From NCBI RefSeq assembly GCF_003577475.1, contig NZ_QPEP01000008.1:80128-144127 (forward strand): DNA of 64,000 nucleotides, in the 5' to 3' direction. Shown here in pieces: positions 7,587 through 15,980 of this stretch. Within the stretch, counting starts at the first letter, position 1; each line of letters begins with the position of its first letter. The notes under the pieces are model-generated. The model made no database searches. It saw only the letters and a list, made by a program, of their open reading frames with translations, and was not told the origin of the DNA. The DNA is from Salinibius halmophilus. GTDB lineage: Bacteria; Pseudomonadota; Gammaproteobacteria; Pseudomonadales; Natronospirillaceae. Both the position numbers and the translations under genes were made by a program.

Positions 7587-9286
7587 TGAGTTTCGTGATC
7601 GATCAATTAACGCGCATTTGGTATGAGCAATCAGCAACCCCTATTTTGGCGCTTGAGGATGGCATCATCACCGCGATGAATAATGCAGCAGCCGATCAAT
7701 TTTCTGATTGCTTGGCTGTTGGGCAAGCTGTTACCTCGTTATTACCCAAGTTCTCCCCGTCCATTACTGGCTTGCAGTTGCTGAAAACCGAAAAAAACCA
7801 GGATTTTATGGCAGAAGTGATTCGCCATGGTGATGACCAAATGGCGCTGCTTATTCTGCGCCCGGCTGAAGAAACGGACTTTAAAGAGCTATCTGACCGA
7901 TTAGCGAAGTTGCACCTAATCAACAAAGGTTTAGCCGAGTGCCAAACGGCCAAAGAGGTCTATCGCTATGCCATTGATTCTTCGCGAGAATACTTAGGCA
8001 TTGACCGCATGGGGCTACTGTTAATTGACGAAGGGAAAAACGAGTTTACCGGTACTTATGGTACGAATGAGCAAGGCGAAACCGTTTCCGAGTTTGACTA
8101 TCGTGAACCCATTCCAGATAGCCCATGGGTGGCTGAAACTCTCGCACGTAAAGACTCGGTTGCCGTATGGGAGAACATGCCTTTGTTGCATTTTGGCAAA
8201 CAAGTCGGCCTTGGCTGGAATGCGATGGCAGCGTTATGGGATGGCGATAAGGCAATAGGCTGGATAGCCTGCGATAACTTGCTCAACCGCCGGCCCATGA
8301 CACCGGCGTTGCGTGAAACCATTCGATTTTTTGCTTCGTTGCTGGCGCAAGCGATCATTCGCAAGCAAGCCGAAGAAGATATTAAAAAGCTAAACGAGAG
8401 TTTGGAAGATTTAGTTAAGGAACGCACTCAAAAGCTAGAAAGCAAAATCGATGAGCTAGAGCGCACGCAACAAAAACTAAGTGATGCGGAAAAACGTGCT
8501 GCGCTAGCAACCTTGGTGGTAGGCGTGGCGCATGAGGTCAACACGCCACTGGGTGCTGTCGTCAGTAATATTTCATCGCTACAAGAAAGCAGTGCCGATA
8601 TTCTCGAAATTCTGCAGGAGTATCGTGAAGCTGCAGAGTTCTTGCCAGCTGAGCGTAAGTTAGCCATTAATAGCAAAGAGCAGGAATTTGCTGTCGATGA
8701 AATCATCGAAGATTTTCCGATCCTGGTATCGGAAGTGAAACGCAGCCTAAGTCGAATTCAAGCCATTACTCGTGATCTGCAGGGTTTCTCGGATACGGAA
8801 TCCGTTGCTGGGCGGTCAAATTTTGATCAGGCGTTAAGCAATGCATTAAAAGCACTCGAGAAGCGAGATTTCCATACACGAGTGATCAATGACGTGCCGC
8901 AAGTGCAGTTCAATTTGGAATCAAATCGCCTGGAGCAAATACTCATTCAGTTGCTTAGCAATGCAGAACGAGCCATTGATGAAGCCAGCCGCGGTGATGC
9001 CGGTGAAATATGCCTGATGTTGGCCGAAGAAGGCAGTGGCATGGTGAGTTTAATCGTGGCAGACAACGGTATTGGCATGAGCCAAGAAGTCGCTAAGCGA
9101 GCCCTCGATCCATTTTTCACTACTCGCCAAGAAGGCTCTGGCACCGGGTTAGGTTTGTCGGTTGTGGCAAGCCTGGTTAATGCGGCGGAGGGCACCATTG
9201 AAATTAAAAGTGCGCCAGCCGCTGGTACTGAAATAATCATTAACATTCCAGGGCGGTTGGCAACCGATCAAAAAAGTGTTGGCTGA
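7586..9286 (+). CDS. GAF-domain sensor histidine kinase
   Basis: A 566-residue cytoplasmic kinase. The N-terminal 100 residues look like a weak PAS domain. A GAF domain spans about 115-270 and includes GWIACDNL, a coiled coil follows (270-305), then the H-box GVAHEVNTPLG with the histidine at 316, and a C-terminal ATPase (VADNGIGMS, PFFTTRQEGSGTGLGL). It is clearly paralogous to the kinase at 27057-28691, sharing the GAF and coiled-coil sequence. It is co-translated with the sensorless kinase upstream and converges on a response regulator gene, the likely target. The signal is unknown. Confidence 0.88.
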   Translation: MSFVIDQLTRIWYEQSATPILALEDGIITAMNNAAADQFSDCLAVGQAVTSLLPKFSPSITGLQLLKTEKNQDFMAEVIRHGDDQMALLILRPAEETDFKELSDRLAKLHLINKGLAECQTAKEVYRYAIDSSREYLGIDRMGLLLIDEGKNEFTGTYGTNEQGETVSEFDYREPIPDSPWVAETLARKDSVAVWENMPLLHFGKQVGLGWNAMAALWDGDKAIGWIACDNLLNRRPMTPALRETIRFFASLLAQAIIRKQAEEDIKKLNESLEDLVKERTQKLESKIDELERTQQKLSDAEKRAALATLVVGVAHEVNTPLGAVVSNISSLQESSADILEILQEYREAAEFLPAERKLAINSKEQEFAVDEIIEDFPILVSEVKRSLSRIQAITRDLQGFSDTESVAGRSNFDQALSNALKALEKRDFHTRVINDVPQVQFNLESNRLEQILIQLLSNAERAIDEASRGDAGEICLMLAEEGSGMVSLIVADNGIGMSQEVAKRALDPFFTTRQEGSGTGLGLSVVASLVNAAEGTIEIKSAPAAGTEIIINIPGRLATDQKSVG

Positions 9287-9300
9287 TTAAGTCGCTAAAC

Positions 9301-9331
9301 GAAAAAACCGCCCAGATGGCGGTTTTTTATG
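9301..9331. terminator. Bidirectional terminator between kinase and response regulator genes
   Basis: The stem ACCGCC/GGCGGT has a CAGAT loop, with AAAAAA on the left and TTTTTT on the right. It therefore serves both convergent genes. Confidence 0.85.
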
Positions 9332-9350
9332 GCGCATGACAAGCTGTCCA

Positions 9351-10688
9351 CTACTCGGTGCTGTCATCCTCTTCTTCGGGCATTGGCGCTACGTAAACAA
9401 TATAATCTTCTTCGTGTTCTTCAATAATACCTTTTAGCCGCTCTATCATACCTTCAGAAAGTTGCGTGCCCGCTGTAACCAGCATAAAGCCGTCTTTACT
9501 GATTAGGTTGCGGGTAACAATGTTACCTTCAACCAAATCAGACACGCGTCGACGCCCAGCATCTAGCTCAACTCGATGTTCTTCTAGGGCCTCTATTGCT
9601 TCATCAAGTTGCTCACATAACTCGGGGTCAAAGTACTTATCGGCCAGTTTTTTAACGCTCGAAAGTGCCTCGTCATTCGACATTGGCGCGCCAGTTCTAG
9701 TACCAGCTTTGAAAGCAAAAAAGGCAATGGCAATGGCTGCTATGCGGGCCTCAATTTTAATGTCTTCACTGCCTAGTCGGTTAGGGAAGCCATTACCGAC
9801 CCAATGCTCGCGATGTTGCAGAATAATACTGGCAGCATCGCGCAAATAGTCGATCGACATAAGCATGTTGTAGCCATTGCTTGGATACTGGCGGTAAAGC
9901 TCTAGCTCTATTTTGCTCAGCGCCGCTTCTGGTTTACTGACTACTCGCTCTGGCATCATGATTTTGCCAATTTCGTGTAGCAATACAGCATGTTCAATGT
10001 GAATCATTTGCTCAGCTGAAAGGCCCGCGTGCTTGGCTAGAATACAAGCTAAAGCTGCCGCATTATCGGCAATGCCCGCCACCATGCCATCACGCGACTC
10101 CGCCATTTGGGAGAACAGTCGAACAAAACCATGAATACTGTCGCGCATGGCATTATATGAGGCGTCTACCATCAACAGGGACTGTTCCAGTTCGGCACTG
10201 CTTTGATTTACTTTCTCGGATAACCCCTTGTTCATTTTCGCCAACAACTGGTTTTGCCGACGCGTTAGGGTGAGTAGTTTGTCGCGTTCACGCTTGGTTT
10301 CGATGATTTCTAAGGCGGCTTGAATCGATGCCTTTAATTGCAAATCATCCCAGGGTTTCGACATAAAGCGGAATATGCCGCCACTGTTAATGGCATTAAT
10401 GGTATCGCTCAAATCAGCCTGCCCAGTCAACAGTAGGCTAATAACTTCAGGTTTGCGCCGCCTTACCTCGGCTAATAGCTCGGCACCATTCATTTGTGGC
10501 ATGCGCATATCCGACACCACTATGGTAATTTCATGTTCGTCTAAAATCTCTAAAGCTTGCGCACCCGACTCGGCGATATGGATACGGTACGGCTCCTTAC
10601 GCATAGCACGGCGCAAAGCAGCTAATACCATAGGATCGTCATCAACAAACAGTAGCTCGGCTCGATAGGTTGGTGTTAGTTCTGTCAT
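9351..10688 (-). CDS. Response regulator with degenerate HD-GYP domain
   Basis: A 445-residue protein with an N-terminal receiver domain (FVDDD acidic pocket; phospho-acceptor in VVSDMRMP; K in MSKPW), a coiled-coil linker (about 130-180) and an HD-GYP-like domain (about 185-360). In active c-di-GMP phosphodiesterases the motifs are HDxGK, HHE and GYP. Here they read HEIGK, HRE and GNGFP, so the metal-binding aspartate is replaced by glutamate and the HH pair is lost. The enzyme may be inactive, or a sensor or adaptor. The C-terminus is acidic (EEEDDSTE). It converges on the two upstream kinases, its likely phosphodonors. Confidence 0.85.
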   Translation of the reverse strand: MTELTPTYRAELLFVDDDPMVLAALRRAMRKEPYRIHIAESGAQALEILDEHEITIVVSDMRMPQMNGAELLAEVRRRKPEVISLLLTGQADLSDTINAINSGGIFRFMSKPWDDLQLKASIQAALEIIETKRERDKLLTLTRRQNQLLAKMNKGLSEKVNQSSAELEQSLLMVDASYNAMRDSIHGFVRLFSQMAESRDGMVAGIADNAAALACILAKHAGLSAEQMIHIEHAVLLHEIGKIMMPERVVSKPEAALSKIELELYRQYPSNGYNMLMSIDYLRDAASIILQHREHWVGNGFPNRLGSEDIKIEARIAAIAIAFFAFKAGTRTGAPMSNDEALSSVKKLADKYFDPELCEQLDEAIEALEEHRVELDAGRRRVSDLVEGNIVTRNLISKDGFMLVTAGTQLSEGMIERLKGIIEEHEEDYIVYVAPMPEEEDDSTE

Positions 10689-10750
10689 AACCGTTCACTC
10701 AAGGTTTTTTTTAAGTGTAGACGCCTAGCGAGAGACTGAGTCACATCTGC

Positions 10751-10756
10751 TATAAT
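10751..10756 (+). promoter_or_regulatory. Candidate -10 box for the methyltransferase gene
   Basis: A perfect TATAAT lies 32 bases before the ATG at 10788. No convincing -35 hexamer is found at the usual spacing, so this rests on the -10 match alone. Confidence 0.4.
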
Positions 10757-10787
10757 TTCGCTCATTTTTAAGAAAGGCCAATGCCTA

Positions 10788-11696
10788 ATGCACGCACTTA
10801 ACCGTTACCAAGACATCGTGGATGACTGGCAGTTGTTTATGGCGGCTTGCGAGCAGCCACTACCTGCCACGATTTGGACCAATCCACTGCGTACTTCTGC
10901 TGATGAACTGGAAGGCTGGCTCAAGCGCTACCAGCTTGATTATCAGTCTATTCCCTATATTGAAGGGGGCTTTGAGTTTGCGCACGATGCCCCGGTTGGC
11001 CGTTTATTTCCTTGGCATGCCGGCTGGTATCACGTGCAAGAGGGGGTTTCGATGATGGCGGCGGCGATTCTGGCGCCCAAATCCGGTATGCGCGTATTAG
11101 ACATGTGTGCCGCACCAGGCGGTAAAACTGCGCAAATGGCCACCATGATGGCTGGCGCTGGCATGGTGTTCGCCAACGACTTAACGCTGGCCCGTATTAA
11201 AGCATTGCGCGGCACGCTGAATAGAATGGGCATTGCCAATGTTATTTCTACTGTGCAAGATGCCAGCAAAATCGCCGACGATTGGCAGCAGTTTGATGCC
11301 ATCATGGCGGATGTCCCCTGCTCTTGTGAAGGCAACTTAAGGCGTAATGCCAAAGTGTTGAACAAGCGCCATAACCGCAAGTACCTCACCCAGTTGCAGC
11401 AAAAAATATTGTTGAATGCATTTGCTCGCGCCAAAGTGGGTGCCAACATTGTTTATTCCACCTGTACTTTTGCGCCAGAAGAAAACGAATGTGTGTTACA
11501 CGAAGTGCTTACACAACTTGAAGGCAAGTTAGAGATGACAACCATTGATTTACCTGGCGCACAGGCACAGGCTGGGCTTACCTACTGGCAAGGCCAGAGT
11601 CTGCATCCAGACATCGCCAAGGCGTGGCGAATTTGGCCGCATCATAACAACTCGGGTGGCTTTTTTATCGCGAAACTAACCAAGGTGGCGGCATGA
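10788..11696 (+). CDS. RsmF-like rRNA m5C methyltransferase, catalytic part
   Basis: A 302-residue SAM-dependent RNA methyltransferase of the RsmB/NOP family, which makes 5-methylcytosine in rRNA. The SAM site reads VLDMCAAPGGKT, motif IV is DVPCSCEG with the product-release cysteine, and motif VI is YSTCTFAPEEN with the nucleophilic cysteine. E. coli RsmF is about 480 residues and continues into an RNA-binding tail; this protein stops right after the catalytic domain. The next gene (161 residues) starts in a 4-base ATGA overlap and looks like that missing tail, for a total of 463 residues. A split RsmF is therefore the best reading. Confidence 0.8.
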   Translation: MHALNRYQDIVDDWQLFMAACEQPLPATIWTNPLRTSADELEGWLKRYQLDYQSIPYIEGGFEFAHDAPVGRLFPWHAGWYHVQEGVSMMAAAILAPKSGMRVLDMCAAPGGKTAQMATMMAGAGMVFANDLTLARIKALRGTLNRMGIANVISTVQDASKIADDWQQFDAIMADVPCSCEGNLRRNAKVLNKRHNRKYLTQLQQKILLNAFARAKVGANIVYSTCTFAPEENECVLHEVLTQLEGKLEMTTIDLPGAQAQAGLTYWQGQSLHPDIAKAWRIWPHHNNSGGFFIAKLTKVAA

Positions 11697-12178
11697 TTAA
11701 CTGGTTAACTGAAAGTGAAGCGTTGCACTACAGCGAGCCGCTGCAAAAGCGCTTTGGCATGGCGGATGATTGGCTTGGTGAGCATAGGTTGTTACGCTTT
11801 GGTTCCCGTCGAATTTACATGGCGAATCGCCATTTACAGCTACCTGAGTTTCAAGATGATACGGAAATAGAAGGCATTGGCATTAGTCTATTGCGCGTGC
11901 ATAGCCAGGCAGTGCCTAAACCCACCTTCGAAGGGTCAGCTTATTTACTGCAACATGCCAGTAAAAACGTGCTAGCACTAACTACTGAAGAGGCTGAACT
12001 GGCCCGTTCGGCAACACCGTTTTCGTTGGCAGACGAGCGGGCAGAATCGCTGGAGCGAGGGTTTATTTTAATGCATTTGCATGGGGTGAGTTTTGGCTGC
12101 GCCACGTTTAAGGATGCCACTGTTACGAGCTACTTTCCCAAACGGTATAGCCACTACAATGCGATGCCATTAACTTAA
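11693..12178 (+). CDS. RsmF-like C-terminal RNA-binding (PUA-like) protein
   Basis: A 161-residue protein translationally coupled to the methyltransferase gene. It resembles the C-terminal half of E. coli RsmF: the order RLLRFGSRRIYM, then GIGISLLRV, then FEGSAYLLQHASKN, ALTTEEAE and a final FGCATFKDATVTSYFPKRY matches the RsmF intermediate and PUA domains, which end in a similar G-KNSYP strand. It probably docks rRNA for its partner. The last codons (MPLT and stop) fall inside a copy of the family A repeat end at 12164-12179, so the original C-terminus may have been replaced. Confidence 0.6.
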   Translation: MINWLTESEALHYSEPLQKRFGMADDWLGEHRLLRFGSRRIYMANRHLQLPEFQDDTEIEGIGISLLRVHSQAVPKPTFEGSAYLLQHASKNVLALTTEEAELARSATPFSLADERAESLERGFILMHLHGVSFGCATFKDATVTSYFPKRYSHYNAMPLT

Positions 12179-12179
12179 G
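12164..12179 (+). repeat. Isolated family A repeat end (left orientation)
   Basis: ATGCCATTAACTTAAG is identical over 16 bases to the left end of the family A element at 46953-47123. No element core follows. It supplies the last codons and stop of the upstream gene, and it faces the inverted copy at 13633-13650. Confidence 0.65.
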
Positions 12180-12254
12180 ATATTGGCGTCCACTGAACTC
12201 GTCGTTACGTACAAGTTTGCATAGTTGGTTAAAGGCCTTTGCCTTGGAGGCACT

Positions 12255-12638
12255 ATGCGAATTCTATTGGTCGCCCTGCTGCTATCATTCACTAGCTTGG
12301 CTCAAGCCAGCGCGGAAGCAACTGTGCTAGCGCAAATTAAAGCAATGCAAAACGAAAGCTGGCAAGAAGCATGGACCTATGCCAGCGATGGAATTAGACG
12401 CAAGTTTGGTAGTGCTGCCAACTTCCGCACACTTGTAGAACAGCAATACATAGAAATATTGGAAGCGGTGGAGACTGACGTAAAATCGACTCGTGCTAGT
12501 GAGCGTGTTGCTTTGGTCGTGATAGAATTGCTATCTCCGCGCTTTGACCTGACCGAGGCATATTACATTTTGGCGCGAGAGTCGGATGAGTGGCGCATTA
12601 TTTCGGTTGAGCTACGCCCTGGTCCGCCATCAATTTAA
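12255..12638 (+). CDS. Exported DUF4864-like protein
   Basis: A 127-residue protein with a clear Sec signal peptide (RILLVALLLSFTSLAQASA). A compact domain follows, with WQEAWTYASDGIRRKFG and a closing WRIISVELRP. This is the layout of DUF4864 proteins, a cystatin/NTF2-sized periplasmic family of unknown function. ATG 12255 is chosen because GGAGG (12246-12250) sits four bases upstream; an upstream in-frame GTG or TTG would add residues in front of the signal peptide. It is 15 bases ahead of the hydrolase gene, so the two are probably co-transcribed. Confidence 0.7.
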   Translation: MRILLVALLLSFTSLAQASAEATVLAQIKAMQNESWQEAWTYASDGIRRKFGSAANFRTLVEQQYIEILEAVETDVKSTRASERVALVVIELLSPRFDLTEAYYILARESDEWRIISVELRPGPPSI

Positions 12639-12653
12639 TGAGGATGTCAGTTA

Positions 12654-13637
12654 ATGTGGCAAGTCAGCGAGCCTTATCATGCGGGTCTTTTTTTTCGCAA
12701 TGCGCATGTCAACACGGTGGCGCCAACCCTAATGCGCAAGCTAGCGTTGCCACCGTATCAGCGCCATATGGTATGGCTGCCCGATGGCGACCGGCTTTGG
12801 TTGGATCAACTAAGTTTAGGTCGCAAACGCTGCGTTATTGTTAGTCATGGCCTAGAAGGGCACTCTCGCCGTCATTATGTTACTGGTATGGCGCGGGTAT
12901 TTAGCGAGGCTGGCTATGATGTGCTGGCTTGGAACTTCCGTGGCTGTGGCGGTGAACCCAACTACCAGCCTAGATTTTATCATAGTGGTGCCACCGAAGA
13001 CCTAGATGCCGTGGTGCGCTTCGCTTTGCAAAGCGGCTATGAGGAAATTGCTATGGTTGGCTTTTCCATGGGCGGTAACCTAACTTTGAAATACCTCGGT
13101 GAGCGCCAAGTTGATTCAGCCATCAGTTCGGCCGTGGTGTTATCGGTTCCAACCGACCTAGCCGGCTGCGCCCACAAACTCGCGGAACCAGAAAATAAGG
13201 TTTATATGAAGCGCTTTTTACGAGACCTCAAAGATAAGGTTATGCACTTAAAAAGACGCTTCCCGAATTTGGTTGACGTCTCTGATTATGACCAAATCAG
13301 CACCTTTGCTGAGTTTGATGAACGATTCACTGCCCCATTGCATGGTTTTGCTAGCGCCGAGGACTACTGGCAGCAAAGCTCCGCCAATGGTTTTCTTGAG
13401 CACATTAATACGCCTGTATTAATGATTAATGCCCAAGACGATCCTTTCTTAACCGACGCCTGTTTCCCTCGGCAAGCTTTCGAGCAAAACCCAAATCTGC
13501 AGCTGCTAACACCAGAGCACGGCGGCCATGTTGGGTTTATGCAGCGAAAGTGGAAGCAGTCGCTGTGGAGTGAACGCCAGGCGATCAGCTTTTCTTTGGC
13601 GCATTGCCAACGCTGCCCCCGAGCAAAAGCCGCTTAA
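12654..13637 (+). CDS. YheT-family alpha/beta hydrolase
   Basis: A 327-residue hydrolase of the YheT (ABHD1/3-like) family. It begins NAHVNTVAPTLMRK, typical of the family, has the oxyanion segment VSHGLEGHS, the nucleophile elbow VGFSMGGN, an acid in INAQDDPFL and a catalytic histidine in EHGGHVGF. Family members act as esterases or lipases; the substrate is unknown. It follows the DUF4864 gene by 15 bases. The stop codon TAA lies within an isolated family A repeat end (13633-13650), mirroring the situation at 12164-12179. Confidence 0.85.
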   Translation: MWQVSEPYHAGLFFRNAHVNTVAPTLMRKLALPPYQRHMVWLPDGDRLWLDQLSLGRKRCVIVSHGLEGHSRRHYVTGMARVFSEAGYDVLAWNFRGCGGEPNYQPRFYHSGATEDLDAVVRFALQSGYEEIAMVGFSMGGNLTLKYLGERQVDSAISSAVVLSVPTDLAGCAHKLAEPENKVYMKRFLRDLKDKVMHLKRRFPNLVDVSDYDQISTFAEFDERFTAPLHGFASAEDYWQQSSANGFLEHINTPVLMINAQDDPFLTDACFPRQAFEQNPNLQLLTPEHGGHVGFMQRKWKQSLWSERQAISFSLAHCQRCPRAKAA

Positions 13638-13650
13638 GTTACTGGCATTG
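13633..13650 (-). repeat. Isolated family A repeat end (right orientation)
   Basis: CTTAAGTTACTGGCATTG matches the family A right end at 17 of 18 bases. With the inverted copy at 12164-12179 it brackets the DUF4864 and hydrolase genes. It contains the stop codon of the hydrolase gene. Confidence 0.6.
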
Positions 13651-13719
13651 CCCCAAACACTGATAAACTTAAAGTAAGCATGGTAGTCTGCGAAGTGTTT
13701 GGGTGAATAGGGGAAAACC

Positions 13720-14352
13720 TTGTCGATTGCTGAATTAAAGAGCCAACAACGCCAATTGCTCAGTATTGCAGTGAGTGATCGGGCGATGTCTGTGTTAACG
13801 CAAGAAGCTGTGCAACTATTGGCTAACGACGCGTTGCTTAGTTCAGTGTGCTTAACCGACAGCCAGCTTTTTCGCCATCAAGCTCATCGCCGCAAATTGT
13901 TTGAGTTTCTATTGGATCGCCCTGTTAGCCTATGGCTGCAGCGATGGTTTGGCCAGCAGTTGTACTTCCATCATTTAGCCTTGGTTGACGGAGCTCGCCA
14001 CTATGGTGTCAGCCCAAAACAATGGGGGCTGGATAATGAGCAATGGCAGCAGATTTACCAGCAGCAAAAGCTGCTGACGTTGCGCATTGTGTTAGCCGAT
14101 GGTGAGTTTGGCTTGCCTAATCAACCACGGTTGCCTGCTAGAGCGGGACAATATTGGTTATTAAATGGCTGTGCTGATTGGCAAAATGAAACGGGTCGCT
14201 ACTTTGATATTAAGCTCGCCACAGCGCCTAGTGTGTTGGATGGGTTAATTGCTATTGAAGGGCTACCAACGCCCAAAGACCTACCCTATTTGAGTGCGCC
14301 CATGCTTTATCGTCATGCCTGGTCGGCTTGGCAAGCTGCGTCGCCAGATTGA
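13720..14352 (+). CDS. Conserved hypothetical protein, unrecognised
   Basis: A 210-residue soluble protein that I do not recognise. It is rich in Q, L and W, has no signal peptide or membrane helix, and the middle reads LVDGARHYGVSPKQWGLD. A TTG start at 13720 is used because AGGGG (13709-13713) is 6 bases upstream and no ATG is available nearby. Its 3' end overlaps the convergent GIY-YIG gene by 40 bases. The codon use looks like that of its neighbours. No function is proposed. Confidence 0.6.
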   Translation: MSIAELKSQQRQLLSIAVSDRAMSVLTQEAVQLLANDALLSSVCLTDSQLFRHQAHRRKLFEFLLDRPVSLWLQRWFGQQLYFHHLALVDGARHYGVSPKQWGLDNEQWQQIYQQQKLLTLRIVLADGEFGLPNQPRLPARAGQYWLLNGCADWQNETGRYFDIKLATAPSVLDGLIAIEGLPTPKDLPYLSAPMLYRHAWSAWQAASPD

Positions 14353-14588
14353 ATCAAAGCCAGTTTTTCGCCACGGCTCAACTGTTTAATTTGCCATTCT
14401 CTTTGGCAAGCTTGCTGACGATTCTCATAAGACTGCTGGTATAGCAGTGTGACAGGGCGGCGAATACGGGTGTATTTCGCCGCTTTAGTCGTGTGGTTAT
14501 GTTCGTGAATACGCCGCTCAACATCAGTGGTCACCCCTGTATATAAGCTGCGATCACTGCACTGCACAATATAAACAAACCAACTCAA
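14313..14588 (-). CDS. GIY-YIG nuclease-like protein (YhbQ/UPF0213 family)
   Basis: A 91-residue single-domain protein of the YhbQ type. The GIY-YIG pair appears as VYIVQ...LYTGVT, with the family arginine in ERRIHEHN, YTRIRRPVTLLY, and the catalytic glutamate in QREWQIKQLSR. Members are small proteins proposed to act on DNA. The start is TTG in a TTGA overlap with the ChrA stop codon, so it is probably translated by coupling from that gene. It converges on, and overlaps by 40 bases, the hypothetical gene to its left. Confidence 0.82.
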   Translation of the reverse strand: MSWFVYIVQCSDRSLYTGVTTDVERRIHEHNHTTKAAKYTRIRRPVTLLYQQSYENRQQACQREWQIKQLSRGEKLALIQSGDAACQADQA

Positions 14589-15694
14589 AAGAACGCTAAT
14601 CCACTAGCAAGTAATAAGGATAGTGGCACCACTTGCCATATCGGCCGTTGCCACCAAGCAATCGCGCTAAAGAGTATCACAGCGGCCGCGACTTGCCAGA
14701 CATCCGCCGCGATAGGCAACCATAACGACTGATAAAACACTGCCGCTAACAAGCCAACAACCGCCGCATTAATGCCCGCAATAGCACCCTGGGCTCGGCG
14801 CCATTGCTGGAGCTTTAGCCGTGCGGGCATCCAAGCAAGCATCAGCAGAGCGCCAGGTAGAAAGATAGCAAGCAAGGCTAGCCAACCCGCTGCCCAGCCA
14901 CCAATTTGACTAGCGTACAACATGGCAATGCCAAACATTGGTCCTGGCAAGGCCTGTATAACCCCATAGCCAGCGATAAACTGTTCATTGGTCAAACTGC
15001 TCATCACCGGCGTGTATTGCAGCATCGGCAACATGACATGGCCACCACCAAATACCAAGGCGCCTACTTGATAAAAGCCACTAAACAAGGCTTCTGGCCA
15101 AATAAAACTGGCTGCGAGTAAGGCAAATGCAAGCACGATTGGCCACATCATCAACCTGCCCGACTGTTTTTGGCTTTTTGCTGGCGCTAGCCAGATTGCA
15201 CCGGCTATGGCACCTAGGGCTATTACCAAGTACTGCGGGTAAAACCCGCTCATTACTAGGGTTAATAGCAATGCGGCAATAAGTAAGGTGCGCGGAATGC
15301 GTTGGTTTAACTGGGGTTTGGCCATTTTGACAATGGCATCGGCGACTACGGCAACGGCTAGTAGCTTTAGGCCTTGAATCACTATGGTTAACTGGTCGAG
15401 TGCGTTAAAGCCGAAATACACCAAAGACAGTATGAGTGCCACGGGCAAGGTAAATCCAACAAAGGCAGCGAAAAACCCTGCAATACCAGCTTTTTGATAA
15501 CCAATGGCCATGCCTAGCTGCGAGCTGCCAGGCCCTGGCAATGCTTGTGATACGGCCAGCAGTTCGTTAAATGTGGCTTGATCGAGCCACTTGCGCTGCT
15601 CTACGAACTGACGTTGAAAATAGCCAATATGCGCGGCGGGCCCACCAAAGGCCACCCAACCGAGCAAAAAAAAGCGCCAGAAAACTTCAAACAT
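14585..15694 (-). CDS. chrA: Chromate transporter (ChrA family, two CHR domains)
   Basis: A 369-residue membrane protein with two homologous CHR halves, each starting with the family pattern. In the first this is FFLLGWVAFGGPAAHIGYF and SQALPGPGSSQLGMAIGY; in the second it is GALVFGGGHVMLP and GYGVIQALPGPMFG. About ten to twelve hydrophobic segments are visible. Long ChrA proteins pump chromate out of the cytoplasm, but many family members have not been tested on chromate. No chrB regulator is nearby. It leads a two-gene unit with the GIY-YIG gene. Confidence 0.88.
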   Translation of the reverse strand: MFEVFWRFFLLGWVAFGGPAAHIGYFQRQFVEQRKWLDQATFNELLAVSQALPGPGSSQLGMAIGYQKAGIAGFFAAFVGFTLPVALILSLVYFGFNALDQLTIVIQGLKLLAVAVVADAIVKMAKPQLNQRIPRTLLIAALLLTLVMSGFYPQYLVIALGAIAGAIWLAPAKSQKQSGRLMMWPIVLAFALLAASFIWPEALFSGFYQVGALVFGGGHVMLPMLQYTPVMSSLTNEQFIAGYGVIQALPGPMFGIAMLYASQIGGWAAGWLALLAIFLPGALLMLAWMPARLKLQQWRRAQGAIAGINAAVVGLLAAVFYQSLWLPIAADVWQVAAAVILFSAIAWWQRPIWQVVPLSLLLASGLAFF

Positions 15695-15730
15695 TATGCC
15701 ACTCCGTCAATAGAACACCGCCAACACCAG

Positions 15731-15883
15731 AATGCTGTTCACTTAGGCAATGTCGGTTTGAATCATTTGCTTTTTCGGCACGGCGCAAGAACGTCCCTGT
15801 AGCCTCGACACCGGCTCCCTGCGGGTGACGGCCTTAAAGCAAACAATCCAAACCAACAAATACTTGCCTAAGTGAGCAGCATT
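15731..15883. repeat. Family B inverted-repeat element, copy B1
   Basis: A 153-bp non-coding element bounded by AATGCTGTTCACTTAGGCAA on the left and the reverse complement on the right with one mismatch. The centre (15791-15836) holds the core shared with family A, including a hairpin CACCGGC-TCCCT-GCGGGTG with one mismatched pair. It is the reverse orientation of copy B2. It fills most of the gap between chrA and the SDR gene; the remaining bases show no gene. Confidence 0.85.
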
Positions 15884-15980
15884 GCGCCAACACGAAACTG
15901 TTATTAAAGAGATATAGATCGTGCAGGATGCATGCTATGACAATTTTATGAAACCCGTATTGCAAGGCGAGCGTGGATGA

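Noticed and set aside
10389-10402. GTTAATGGCATTA resembling a family A end
   Set aside because: It lies within the coding sequence of the response regulator, is shorter than the other matches, and lacks the CTTAAG part; chance is likely.
12164-13650. Integron attC-bounded gene cassettes
   Set aside because: The ends lack the RYYYAAC/GTTRRRY core sites and the attC-type fold; they match the family A element ends instead.
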